The translations under genes were made by a program, and so were the position numbers. A DNA stretch of 64,000 nt from Allodiplogaster sudhausi (lineage: Eukaryota > Nematoda > Chromadorea > Rhabditida > Diplogasteridae), in assembly GCA_945643635.1 (NCBI GenBank), contig CALZFC010000284.1, positions 303,501 through 367,500 on the forward strand, read 5' to 3'. Shown piece by piece: positions 1 to 10,063 of this stretch. Under the pieces are notes generated by a model, which was given only the letters and a program-made list of their open reading frames with translations, searched no databases and was not told where the DNA came from. Numbering within the stretch: the stretch's first letter is position 1; every line of letters begins with the position of its first letter.

Positions 1-751
1 ATGATATGTTAACAGTTTTGTAATTTTAACATTGAGCGAAGTTATGGATCGATGAATACGCTTGCACGGTGCCTCGGAGGCCGAAGATGCTCCATTTTGA
101 CCGACTCGCGCGCATTTATCGCGTGCTACCGTAAAAAGTGGTCGGAATTCCACTTTAGCAATAATTGTTTTAGAGGTAAGAAATCACGCTATTTCACGTG
201 GTGTACTCGGTTTTTTAACATGGGGTGGGGGGTCCCGATGCCCGAAATGGACTCCTCAAAACACATTTTCGCCAAAATTACCCCTATAATGAAGATTTTA
301 GAAAACAGTTACTGAAGCCGTTTTATGCCCCATCAGACAAGGAATCGAACAAATGTTTCAAAATTGAGATTGGTCGCCATTGGACGGAGTTACGCTCATT
401 TGAATATTTTTGGTATATCAGGGTATACTGTAGATATACTTGAGAAAATTTTTTTTCTGAAAACGGTTTTGGGAAGCCATTTAGGTACTACACACGCTCT
501 ATTAAGGAAATTACGATCAAAGGGTACTTTTGTTCCCTGTCATCTTACAATGGGGGCATGGTCGAGTCTCTCAGATTGGCTCTCTTAATGTTTGCCCGAT
601 AGCAATCCACTCGGCTGCTTCAAGCAAAAGTGACGCCTTTTCAAATGTAAGACGGATGGAATGGAGAAGTATGAAAGCATAAGATGTAAAAGATAAATAA
701 GTTTATCGATTTTTCATGTAATTGAAAAGTTGAATGGCTCTGTGAAGATTA
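1..751. other. No gene recognised
   Basis: AT-rich DNA with short open frames on both strands. None has a convincing codon pattern, splice-site pair or domain. It lies downstream of the minus-strand cysteine-rich peptide gene and may include its 3' flank. Confidence 0.5.
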
Positions 752-970
752 TTAAACACCGTATCGCTCGGGCCAGTAGCCGGGCTTGTTGCACGTGTGC
801 CAGCAACAATTGTGCTGCCCAGGGCACATGCGGAGACAGCCATAGGTCAGGCAGGGGTTGACGACTGGCCCCGCCTGCCAGTCATTCTGTGGGTGCGGAG
901 CAGAGGAAGACGGCAGGGGAAAGAGGGCGGTGACGAGGAGAAGCACGCATAGACCATTTGGCCACAGCAT
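752..970 (-). CDS. Small secreted cysteine-rich peptide
   Basis: A single-exon 72-codon frame from an ATG at 970-968 to a stop. The first ~23 residues form a signal peptide: a short start, a Leu/Val-rich core, then Pro-Ser-Ser-Ser-Ala. The remaining ~49 residues carry six cysteines spaced C-x4-C-x3-C-x5-CC-x3-C, followed by an aromatic and Pro-rich tail. A signal peptide followed by six clustered cysteines points to a disulfide-stabilised extracellular peptide. The order C-C-C-CC-C is not the usual inhibitor-knot order (C-C-CC-C-C), so I assign no family or activity. There is no intron and no neighbour that indicates function. It could be a secreted effector, an antimicrobial peptide or a cuticle/eggshell component. 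A chance frame is less likely because the signal peptide and the cysteine cluster occur together. Confidence 0.55.
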   Translation of the reverse strand: MLWPNGLCVLLLVTALFPLPSSSAPHPQNDWQAGPVVNPCLTYGCLRMCPGQHNCCWHTCNKPGYWPERYGV

Positions 971-1504
971 TTGTCCTTCTTCAATACCTATTTATAACTT
1001 AATTAAGGATCAGTGCTGAAATACTCATGCAAGGTATAGAAGAAAAAAACTTCGACGCAACTATTCTATTTTTGACGAAAACTACTATTCATCCAAATCA
1101 AACATAATCAACTACGCTCTTTTTGAGACCTGATAGTGAAAATAGTGGCTAAAGAAGGAGAGAAGTTGATTGAAAATATGAAGGAGAGCAGACGCAGCGA
1201 ATGTATTCCTCCCTTTCTTGACGCAGTTATTGGCATTCTCTTATTTCCTAGCCGGGCATCATAAATGCTCTCCTATTCATAAAATGGCCAGAAGCACTTG
1301 ATCATTTGAAGGCATCTCTCGCTTTTTGCCCCTCTTGCAACTGACTTCCGATCTTTTACATACCTTTTCTGGCTGAACCTCTGTATTATCTCACAAAACA
1401 TTGCACTTTAATGAATTCGAGAGGCAATGAGCGGCGAGATTTAGTGGCGATTGGAGAGAGTGCAGAGAGAAGGAAGGAATGGCCGAGAAGAGAGGCCTTC
1501 ACAC
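971..1504. other. Intergenic, nothing recognised
   Basis: AT-rich spacer between the peptide gene and the last exon of the next minus-strand gene. It probably holds that gene's 3' untranslated region. No repeat or RNA gene is seen. Confidence 0.4.
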
Positions 1505-2437
1505 TTATTTCTTCTCCTCGAAGATCGGCTTGAAGACCTTCTGCTTCGCACGATTTGCCTGAGGCAGAGTGAAATATTGTTTGGAAAATACAGAACAGTC
1601 ATGTTTAAGGAATAAAAATATTCTCTAAAACTAAATTTTAAAACAACCTGCGCCGTCTGCTGGAAAGTACGCGAGTCGGAAGGGCCGAAGAGGGCTCCCC
1701 AGAAGAGATTACGGTGTTCGGACACAATGGCTGTAGATGAAGAGAATGAAAAATAGAGAAAGATAGAGAATCTAGGTGGAGAGAAGGGGAAAGAAAGAGA
1801 GAGAGAGGAGATAGGAAAGAGAGCCGGAGATAATAACGTACGCAGTCCGGTCTCCTTGTCGACCTTCTGTCCAATCGAGATCTGCTGGGGGTACGAGAAG
1901 AGGACCTGAAATAAAGACAATGGACATTTGAATATTTTTAAGAATATCCAACGATTTATGAAGACTTCGAGTTGAGAGCAAGAAAATATTGATGTTCGTG
2001 AATGAAAAGAGAAAGAGCTGACATCGTAGAGAGAGATCGAGGACGTCTGATGGCGATGCTGCTCTTGCGCTGCTACAAACAAAAAAATAACTACATTTGA
2101 TATTTGCTCTCTCTCTCGTATTTTTTTTTTCATAAAATAGTGTGTGCCTATATTATTATTATTATTTCTGTATTCTCATAATAGAGATTAGACTTGAAGT
2201 CCGCCCGACCTTTGTAGGTCTCCTTCCACGTCTCCGGCAGAAGCTTAGGGTCGCTGAGAAGGATGTCCATCATGCCGGTCTTGAACTACAACGAAGGCTC
2301 ATTTTGTTATTTCTCTTCCTTTTTTTTTATTTGATTTCCCTTGAGTGATCCCTCACAATCACTGCTCCTTTTCGTTTGTCTCTCTCCTCCCCTCGCGCTC
2401 TCTCCTCCTGCCTGACAATCTCCTCCCTCTCCTCCTT

Positions 2438-2474
<37 letters not shown>

Positions 2475-2646
2475 CCCCTACATCCTTGTCTCTCTCTTCC
2501 TCTCTCCCCTCTCTCTCCTCAACTCCATCCCTCACGCTGTGTCTGTCCGCGAGGCAGACGTCGACCCCGGGCATCTGGCGGATGTTCTCACGAGCCACGC
2601 ACACGAGAAGCACCCGATCGAAGGCCGAGTCAAGGAGTTGCAGCAC
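1505..2646 (-). CDS. Six-exon gene, product not recognised (5' end unresolved)
   Basis: Six exons join in perfect phase: 2560-2646, 2210-2285, 2023-2072, 1842-1905, 1648-1730 and 1505-1558, ending in TAA. They encode about 137 residues. Donors include GTCTGC, GTCGGG, GTCAGC and GTACGT; acceptors are CAG or TAG. Codons strongly favour C/G in third position, so this is real coding DNA. Visible stretches include RVLLVCVARENIRQMPG, LLSDPKLLPETWKETYK, FSYPQQISIGQKVDKETG, and a basic C-terminus ending KVFKPIFEEKK. I recognise no domain. The first exon follows a good acceptor (CTTCCAG), and the upstream frame closes at a TGA without an ATG, so either an exon is missing or the mRNA is trans-spliced here and starts at the in-frame Met at codon 24. 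It begins 53 bases after the stop of the gene upstream. Confidence 0.55.
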
Positions 2647-2699
2647 CTGGAAGGGGATTCACTGATCATTGATTGATATCTAAACAATCAATCACTCGC

Positions 2700-3473
2700 C
2701 TAGTCGTCGTAGGCGAGTTTGCCGGCGAAGAAGAAAGCGAGAGCTTCGTTCTCCTTTGGAGAGAGCGCAGCCTTCTCGTACAGACGCTCCGCGCACGCCG
2801 TCTCCAGCACGAAGCGGATCAGGGCCTTGCGCTGCAAATTTAAGTTTCACTCCATCTCTATCTCACTATCTCTCTCTCGCTCTCTCTTTCTCTCACAGCT
2901 CACCTTTTCACTTCAAGGATTAAACATTACCAGGATTGCTCCACCAACGAATATTTTCATCACCATAATTTTCATTACAGTATATATTAATATTTTCACT
3001 AATATTTTCATTACAGTACCCCCAAGGTGGAATTCGGTAGCAACCTGGCGATCGATCTCCTCGGTCGAGACGGTCGGCTCTGTCATCTTCCCCTTTGTCT
3101 CTGCCTCTGATCGCCCCTCTCTCTCCGAGTCCAATTGAGTAGGAGCCAAAACGCGCTCCGATTCTGGATTGCTTGGATCTGCTAGAAAAGAAAATCAATC
3201 AATAATTTTAGTTCTCTCGAAGAGTTATAATATCCTCTTATAGTAATAAATTAAGATGGCTTATATCTTTTTGGAAGGAGGAAAGTAACTCGAGTAGTAG
3301 ACAACTGACGCGTGAGGGAGTTCGACGACTCGACAGTCTGCTGAGAAGACTTCTTCCCTTCTCAACAGTTTTAAAGTAGTTCTATATCAAAAGATTCTCA
3401 GTCTCTTTTCATCAGATTATTCTGGCTCTCGTAACTCTTTCTCTTTCTGTCTTTATTTACCTCTATCTGTCGG

Positions 3474-3513
<40 letters not shown>

Positions 3514-4796
3514 TCCCTCTCTCTTTCTCTCCCCCCTCTCTCTCTCTCTCCTTCCCCCTCGCTGACTCTGCTTGCGTCTGCCATGCGTGCGCATGCCGCG
3601 TTCGGCCGGGTCCTTCTCGCGACTGGGCTTCTTCTCGACCTCACTGCGATTCTGCAGAATAAAATGTTCTTTTTTTAATATAGCGCGTTCTTTTGCGCCT
3701 CCAAATAAATATATCGTAAGTGTAATAATAACCTCATGCAAAGACTTCTTGAGTTCCACTTCACTTCGCGCCTAAAGAAAATATATTTATAATAATTTTA
3801 AAATTTTTTAGTCGATCACATGTTTGTATTGTGTAAATTGAAGGCTACTTTTTCGTTGCCAATTACAATTGTGGCATAGATTCTGGCTGCCAGTAAGACA
3901 TCTCATAGTGTACGATTACAGATTCTCTCTTTTCTTCTCTCTCATCTCATCCATTCTCTTCTCCCTTATCTGATCGTCGGGATCCTCTCTGGTCTTCTCG
4001 GAAGTCGACTTCTCCTCCGACGACGTTTCCTTCCACTTCAATGCATTCTTGATCTTCTTGTCCATCCTTAACACACAGCAAATCATTAAACAATAATTAA
4101 ACTTCCCTTGATTTCTGTTTTGTCACGTTCACTTCGAGATCGCTCGAAGCAGTGAGTCTTCATTTTTCAATGCATCCCAAAGTTGGAAGGTGGAGATTAG
4201 GGAAACTGACTGGACAGGCCTGGCCTTCCTTTTGACCTTCTCGAAGATCGTCCTGTCGATGTCCTTCTCATCACTCGTCACTTTAATCCTACAAAAATAA
4301 GAATAAAAAGTGAAATTTTTTTGGATAAAATAACATTTTCCTTTCAAGTTCATATAACAAATTCGATGAAAAGAAGTACGAGTGAAAAGAGCTTCCACAA
4401 AATCTCACCCCATCTTGCGGTACTTGTCCTTTGCTTTTTCCCTGAAAATAATTGTACGGGCCAATTCTAATTCTTTTAAAATTGCAAGCTTTCGAATCAA
4501 AAATTATCAAATGAACGCACTTCTTGCTTCGCTTGTTGCGCTTCTTGTCCTCGATTTCTAAAGAGAAAAGTTGCCTGTTTCGTAAGTGGAGAAGTTTTGA
4601 AAAAAGAATTTTACTCATCTCAAAAGGATGTAAGAAGAAAAGAAAGCCGAACGTTTCCTAGCCGCGTTCATCTGCTCGTAGCGAGTGCGGAGGAAGTCTA
4701 CGTCAACCTCTGCAAAAATAAAGGATGCAATTTAACATTTTTTACAAAGATAATTATAACAATAAAAAGAGAACGTTTTCCGTTTGTCGATTTCAT
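2700..4796 (-). CDS. Ten-exon Lys/Glu-rich protein, product not recognised
   Basis: Ten exons join in phase from ATG 4796: 4775-4796, 4653-4709, 4521-4557, 4409-4441, 4133-4288, 3920-4066, 3733-3763, 3567-3651, 3015-3178 and 2700-2831, ending in TAG. The product is about 287 residues. The N-terminal third is highly basic (EDKKRNKRSKKEKAKDKYRK). The middle is charged and helical, including NALKWKETSSEEKS and EMREKKREN. An acidic linker follows, then a predicted helical C-terminus (ALIRFVLETACAERLYEKAA) ending KLAYDD. The basic helical part weakly recalls nucleolar SURF6/Rrp14-type proteins, but I cannot confirm this. The 3763 acceptor (GCGAAG) is weaker than TTTAG seven bases upstream, yet only it keeps phase. 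The first exon is short and inferred from phase. Introns hold a long CT tract at 3474-3552. Confidence 0.55.
3474..3552. repeat. (CT)n microsatellite
   Basis: An interrupted CT tract lies just 3' (minus strand) of the 3567-3651 exon, inside an intron. Confidence 0.9.
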
Positions 4797-4859
4797 CGTG
4801 AGGATTGTGAGCTCCGGGAAAGAAAGAAGACCTCTCGCCGTGGCCAACTTACGATGAAA

Positions 4860-5780
4860 TGACTATTTCTTTCTTCACTGTTCTCCCACACAATCAATGC
4901 AAAATATTCTTAGAAATAAAAGTACAAATTATCTAGCTTTCGATATTTACATTTAGCTTCCCTGTTAAAGTGTACAATAATTTTACACTTTGATACGACT
5001 CACGATTATGTAAATGGCAAAGAGTCTCAGTATTACAGCTCGGGAAATACAAAGGACACACTCGAACTAGTGAGTGGATTAACAATGAAAAGGCGAGGTA
5101 TTAAATACATACTTTATCGCTTCCCGGGACTAACAATTTAAATTGGTATCATGAATAGCATGCCAGAACGACAGAGCGAAAGTTTTCGTGGTTTTGAGTT
5201 CTCTGGCGATGTAACTAATATAAAGCTTTAGAGCAAGAACGCAATCTCCAACATTCGACTATTAATTCAATACCTTTCCAGGATCATGCTTCAGATGCAA
5301 ATTCGTTCGATTTTGATCAAATTGTGACGTCTTTGAAATGAAAATGAAATTACGTAGTCAAATATAATGTTGTATGCATTTATAATTTCAATGAAATGTA
5401 CCACATTTGACTACGAAACACTTCAAGGTAGAAATAACACACTGATTGCAAGATCCACTAAACTGTTTCTCTTTTACAATCACCTTTCTTGAGAAAGGGA
5501 CGATAAAGGTGTAAAAAAAACCTTCTGACTCATAATTACGTATGTACATACATATGAATCTGAGTCACCGAGTCATCAAGGAATCAGAATTCATCAGCAA
5601 AGTGCTTCATTTTCCTTTTCCCAATGAGCAGCGCAAATTAATTAAAAGTGATTAAATTTTCTGAGTGTCAGATAAACAGCATATTTTTTTAAGCAAAAAA
5701 TAAGAAGAATTCCTTTTTGTTTATCCCAAGCAAAGCAGTTCATACAATTTCATAAAATTCAAGTCAAGATGGAATAAGAA
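4860..5780. other. AT-rich spacer with an 11-bp inverted repeat
   Basis: No exon was recognised. CGTAGTCAAAT at 5353-5363 and its complement at 5405-5415 form an 11-bp stem with a ~41-base loop. A strong donor-like GTAAGT lies at the minus-strand position near 4851 and could end a 5' untranslated exon of the Lys/Glu-rich gene. Confidence 0.4.
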
Positions 5781-6358
5781 GATTAAGACGAGGAAGGGGT
5801 CTCGAGGTTCCAGAGATGGTTGTTACATGGCAGCTTCGTGGCCAACTCTTCCTGCACAGACGGCGCAAGGGAATGCCGCTCTCCGTCGTGAGTACTCTCT
5901 CTTCCTTTTCTCTCTCTCTCTCTAATTTAGTCTCTCTCACTTGCACACTATTTCAAGTGCTCTTTATTCTCTACATACCTTCGAGGTAAAGTCGTCATTG
6001 TTGATGTTGCCTGCTTCGAATTCGAAATAAGCTTTTTGGATCTTTACTATTGTGTCTTTCATGAATTGCTTGGCTTCCTTGCTCAACTCGTCGTACTTGT
6101 CCGGCCAGTTCTTCTTCAGCCAGGACATCTTCTTCGCCAGTGAGTCGGAGCGCACCTCGAGCGCAATGATAAACTGAACGTTTCGGCTTCGTTATTCTGT
6201 GTTAATTAAACACTTCTCAATTACTGATAAATATTGCCGTAAATCCGATTTAATGCCTATTTTTGACTTTACATCCTGCCGCCGTAGCAAAGTGTCGCTT
6301 TTTGAGGGGTAATCCTCAGGATGTTACCCATGAGGATAATCTATCTGACTCTCTGGCA

Positions 6359-6473
6359 TGAGCATGCTCTCTCGTACTGTCTAGCATGCCTCCATTGTTT
6401 ACCCTCATGGGTAATGGCATGGAAAATTCTGAGGGGTAATGTTTGGGTAACGAGGACAGACCGAGAGAGCATG
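6359..6473. repeat. Inverted repeat inside the element
   Basis: A segment near 6359-6383 containing GCATGCTCTCTCG returns inverted near 6451-6473 as CGAGAGAGCATGC. This gives a ~22-bp imperfect stem with a ~70-base loop. Confidence 0.7.
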
Positions 6474-6510
6474 CAATTCTTGGAGACGCGGTCAACCTCA
6501 TGTGTAAAAT

Positions 6511-6538
6511 GGTTATGCCAATACGCATTGGCATAACC
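6511..6538. repeat. 12-bp perfect hairpin
   Basis: GGTTATGCCAAT (6511-6522), loop ACGC, then the exact complement at 6527-6538. It is part of the subterminal structure of the TIR element. Confidence 0.9.
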
Positions 6539-6731
6539 GTTTTTACCTTTCATCGTCCAGCGCCAAATTACGAATATAGTATTTGTGGTAAAAGTAACGG
6601 CGTACTGTCCGGAACCATGAAAGATTTACTCTAAATTAGCAGTTGAATTGCAATGTAATTTCATTATGAGTATGTTATTTTAATTGCCGTTTACAATTAA
6701 GTCTATGTTTTATTGTTTTTATATATGCCAT

Positions 6732-6828
6732 CACGTGAGTGACGACAAGACGAAGGAGGCCGCCGTGGCTGCAGCAGAAACTGCGCCAGCAAAGCTGCCC
6801 GAGCTGAACAAAGAGGAGAAGGCCCAGG
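6732..6828 (+). other. Exon-like segment inside the element
   Basis: A plus-strand frame with strongly C/G-ending codons reads SDDKTKEAAVAAAETAPAKL and then PELNKEEKAQ, followed by a GTTCTT donor. A possible micro-exon at 7458-7487 (LAIINGLINS, then GTAATG) joins it in phase 0. This may be a captured gene fragment or part of an unidentified gene. No family is recognised and no full model can be built. Confidence 0.3.
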
Positions 6829-7310
6829 TTCTTATTCTTCTTATGCTTATTTTGTTCGCTTCAATTTTAACTACTTTGTAACATTCTGTTTTTTACTGTC
6901 ATTTGTATCGTTTTATTCGTATAGAATATGAACAACTTTCTTTAGCTAAGCCATATGTATTCATTCTGTCTTTCTTTACGAAATTTTGCTTTCTTAAAGT
7001 TCTCTGTAAATGAATACCTTAAACATGTTGGGGGATTGTTTGTAGTTTGTTTGTGATTGATCATGTGTCTTTTTCTTAGAATAGCCACAACTGACACCAA
7101 TCTAGTCCAATCTAACACCAATCTAGGCCTTTTTCTTTTTTGTCGTTTTGTTTTCCAACGCGGGTGAAGATCTTTAGATGAATGTCTAATCAATCCTAAT
7201 AGTTGCATCTCTCTTTCTCGCTCACTCTCTCTATCTCTTAAGATGGAAGTGGGCTCAGCGGCAGCCGCGCAAGACGGCGCTGTTCCACCAACCGAGATGC
7301 TCCCGTCGCC

Positions 7311-7362
7311 TCTCCAGCTGTACTCTCCAGCTCGACTCTCCAGCTCGACTCTCCAGCTCCAC
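7311..7362. repeat. 13-bp tandem repeat, four copies
   Basis: Four head-to-tail copies of TCTCCAGCTCGAC with one to three changes. A 13-base period shifts frame at each copy, which argues against this part of the 7243-7425 open frame being coding. Confidence 0.9.
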
Positions 7363-8890
7363 ATTGCGCGTGTACTCGGGACGGTTCGTGGTTCTTTCTT
7401 TTTTTTTTTTAAATCATTTCATTAATTCATTCGTTATTTGAACGTAAACACACGTTAGTTAGCCATCATCAATGGACTCATCAACTCGGTAATGTTCTTT
7501 TTATTTGAATTATTCCTTTTTCGGCGCATTTTACGTCTTTAGGGGTCATTTTACGGGATACTGTAATACTGTAAGTTGAGAATGTCCCTTTCTACTTTGA
7601 ATAGGGTGGATTTTCATATGTAATTAAAATTTCTTCTTTAGTTGGTCTGACGCTTGATCCTGCCGCGACTCTCACTTCAGCGCCAAGGGATTCAACACCT
7701 GTTTCGCCGTTCCCCACCGTATTCCCTTCGGTGCCGTCTTGGCCATTTGGAATGCATACTCGAATCTTGATTCTTCCATTATTCCATATTTCTGCTGGAA
7801 ATTCCTGTTTTGTTGTGGAATGGATGTGATCTGTGTGTTTGTTCTTTTTTCTTTTGGTATAAGTTAAGCTTGCGGTTTCGGGAGCATATTGAAAGTGAAA
7901 GAGCCAGCAGCTCACAGTCTGTTGTTCCTTGTCACAGTTACTAGTTTTTGTGCTACAAATCGACTTTATTATAGGATATTCCTTGTAACTTGGTAGGCAG
8001 TGATGGCGTGGACAATGTTTATCTTGCTACTAAACAAATACCCCATTTTAGTCTGTATTATAAGAGATGCTGTTGAATTACGATGCCTATGATCTGTCCT
8101 TGTGTTGCTGTTTCTCCTTTCTCTTGGGAAGCTTGAATAGCTAGCTCGATATTCATTTTGCGCAGATTTTTTCTTTTGTGCTTTTGTTTTTCTTCCTCTT
8201 TTCTTCTTTTCCCTTTATTAAGGCTGATATCCATGTACACTCTTATTTAGGCCCATCCCTTAGCTTTTCATTCACTGTTAGATTCTTGTTACAAATAGCT
8301 GTTTTTGCTGTAGGTGTATTTGCAAGAAGAAAATGATGGATATAAAGTGTGCTGCGGCAAGGTGTAGTTGTAGTCCGCATCGTAATGGTCCCAAATGGGA
8401 GCGACAGTAGAATGGAGATGAAGCAGGAATGGTGCAAGGATGACTCAAAACAGCAGCAAAAAATATACGAAAGGAAAATATATCATCGTTCAGCTGAGAT
8501 TACCCTCAGGATAATGACCGGCGAAACTAAGGGGTAATGGTTTTACCCTCATGGGTAACAACCTCAGGATTACCCCTCAAAAAGCGACACTTTACTACGG
8601 CGGCTGATCCGTATCGAATTTGTCGTATCCGAGCTCGACTTGCTGCAAAGTGTCCGATCTCATCGGCCGTGAGAGCGGACACGAATTTCTGGTGGACAGG
8701 CGCGCAATCTGCAATTTATGAATACTAATTGTTGATGTATGTGCATAAATATCGAATAATAGATTGATATAAGAAAACTTATTTCTCACAATCAGGATTA
8801 TCTCCAACCATCTAAATTAAATTATTCTGCTGAAATGGTGAATTCGACTGCAAGAAGAAGAAGAGTGACCAGGAAGTGAGGACGAAACAT

Positions 8891-9351
8891 GATCCTGAAG
8901 CATCTTTTTTATTCAAGAAGGCAAGAAATACAGCATAGATGGGACAAGGAGAGAATGTGGAGATGTTCTCCTAAAAGAAGATATTTATACTTTCCAGTGT
9001 AGGAGAAATCTTCTTTGAGAGGGCATTATTGGCAATTATTCAAAGACGAACACAATGGAAGACGAGGGAAGACAAGTCATGGAGACAACTAAAGTAATAT
9101 ATTTTTCTTATCTCGCTTATTAAAAAAAACCTTTTTGAAAGCTTTTTTTATATTTCTTCTATATGATTCACAGTTCCAGACGACCATACAAACAAATCAA
9201 GTTTTCCATTACACTATTTCTAAGGCTATTTTTATTGTATAGTCTAAACGTTTTGTAGCTATCTTGTAATTAAAGTTAAAAATAAAATACACACACATAA
9301 AAAACGTGAGGAAATTGTGATTTTTAAAATCCAGCTCATATTTAGCCATAG
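8891..9351. other. Spacer, nothing recognised
   Basis: AT-rich flank upstream of the FAR-like gene. It probably includes that gene's promoter, but no motif can be named. Confidence 0.4.
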
Positions 9352-9376
9352 AAAAGGCGACACTTCACTATGGCGG
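9352..9376. mobile_element. Solo end of the same TIR family
   Basis: GGCGACACTTCACTATGGCGG matches the right end of the 2.3 kb element (AGCGACACTTTACTACGGCGG) and is likewise followed by CTG. No paired left end was found nearby, so it looks like a truncated relic. A short inverted GCCATAG lies just upstream. Confidence 0.6.
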
Positions 9377-9379
9377 CTG

Positions 9380-9427
9380 TATTTCTTTCTCTGTCTCTCT
9401 TTCTGTCCCTCTCATCTCTTTCTCTCC

Positions 9428-9465
<38 letters not shown>
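9380..9465. repeat. (CT)n microsatellite
   Basis: A CT-rich tract ending in a pure (CT) run. The open frames here are repeat artefacts. Confidence 0.9.
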
Positions 9466-9470
<5 letters not shown>

Positions 9471-9827
9471 AGTCTGTCGTGTCCTTAAATATTCGCATGC
9501 TCTCATTCATTTCGTTAGTCAACCATTACAGCACAACATTTTGATTTTTAAACAACAAAATTATGTGAAGGGGGTAGAGAGAGGGAGTAAGTGAGTGGTA
9601 GGGAGAGAGAGGCAGAGACAGAGCGAAGATGTCCCTCGACCGAGTTAAACGTCTAAAATTGTTTGACTTATAGGTTTTCGCTCCATTCATATTTTCAACT
9701 TACGGGAGTAATACATTATCCTGATGCTCCAGTCGGCACACAATATGGAACACGGAGGTGCTAAAGAGACAGTTATTAGCTGTTCCAATGAGTAATAACT
9801 GCAAGACAAGGAGGAAGTAATAGAAAG

Positions 9828-9828
<1 letters not shown>

Positions 9829-9866
<38 letters not shown>

Positions 9867-9900
9867 CGAGCGATAGAGATAGAGAGGGCGAGAGTGAGAG
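9829..9900. repeat. (GA)n microsatellite
   Basis: A GA tract interrupted by AAAG and CGAG. Together with the tract at 10745-10908 it brackets the weak exon-like segments. Confidence 0.9.
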
Positions 9901-10063
9901 CTAATTGTGCATGCATGCACATTCAATTAAGTCTTCTCCTCAATTCGTCTCTCGCCATATACTCGAGTTCTTCTTCAATCTTCAATGGCAGCATACATCT
10001 GCCACTCATCATATTCCATCTTTGTCCTTATTCAATTCCGCCGGACTTACAACTACATCTTGA

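Larger units (their letters stand above)
6279..8603. mobile_element. 2.3 kb terminal-inverted-repeat DNA element
   Basis: The left end (6279 on) and the complement of the right end (to 8603) agree over about 63 bases with few mismatches. Both start CCGCCGTAG, continue AAAGTGTCGCTTTTTGAGGG, and then share a GTTACCCATGAGG motif. The element is flanked by CTG on both sides (6276-6278 and 8604-8606), a likely 3-bp target duplication. Subterminal DNA is rich in GGGGTAAT/TTACCC motifs and nested palindromes. No transposase frame was recognised, so it looks non-autonomous. A 3-bp duplication is seen in PIF/Harbinger, CACTA and some other superfamilies, so I do not assign one. It sits at the old splice donor of the FAR-like gene. 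Confidence 0.75.
5783..8890 (-). pseudogene. FAR-like (fatty acid/retinol-binding) gene, apparently disrupted
   Basis: Minus-strand pieces: a signal-peptide exon from ATG 8890 (a Leu-rich core ending LLLLA), a possible small exon at 8790-8832, exon 2 (8607-8708), exon 3 (5979-6173) and a last exon (5851-5783) ending in TAA. Exon 2 contains FVSALTADEIGHF and exon 3 contains RSDSLAKKMSWLKK and LSKEAKQFMKDTIVKIQ. These match the FAR (Gp-FAR-1) family pattern in order and spacing: a Phe/Leu-Thr helix start about 25 residues before an Ala-Leu...Lys-Ser...Lys-Lys helix, then Glu-Ala-Lys-x-Phe. FAR proteins are small secreted helical carriers of fatty acids and retinol in nematodes. Two lesions are visible: a one-base shift near 8640 between the two FAR-like halves of exon 2, and a 2.3 kb element (6279-8603) inserted at the donor end of exon 2. 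The family call rests on pattern, not a search; the lesions could be assembly errors. Confidence 0.55.

Noticed and set aside
1441..2133. Single 230-residue minus-strand frame at 1.4-2.1 kb
   Set aside because: It runs through introns. Real exons inside it use different frames and are joined by GT-AG junctions.
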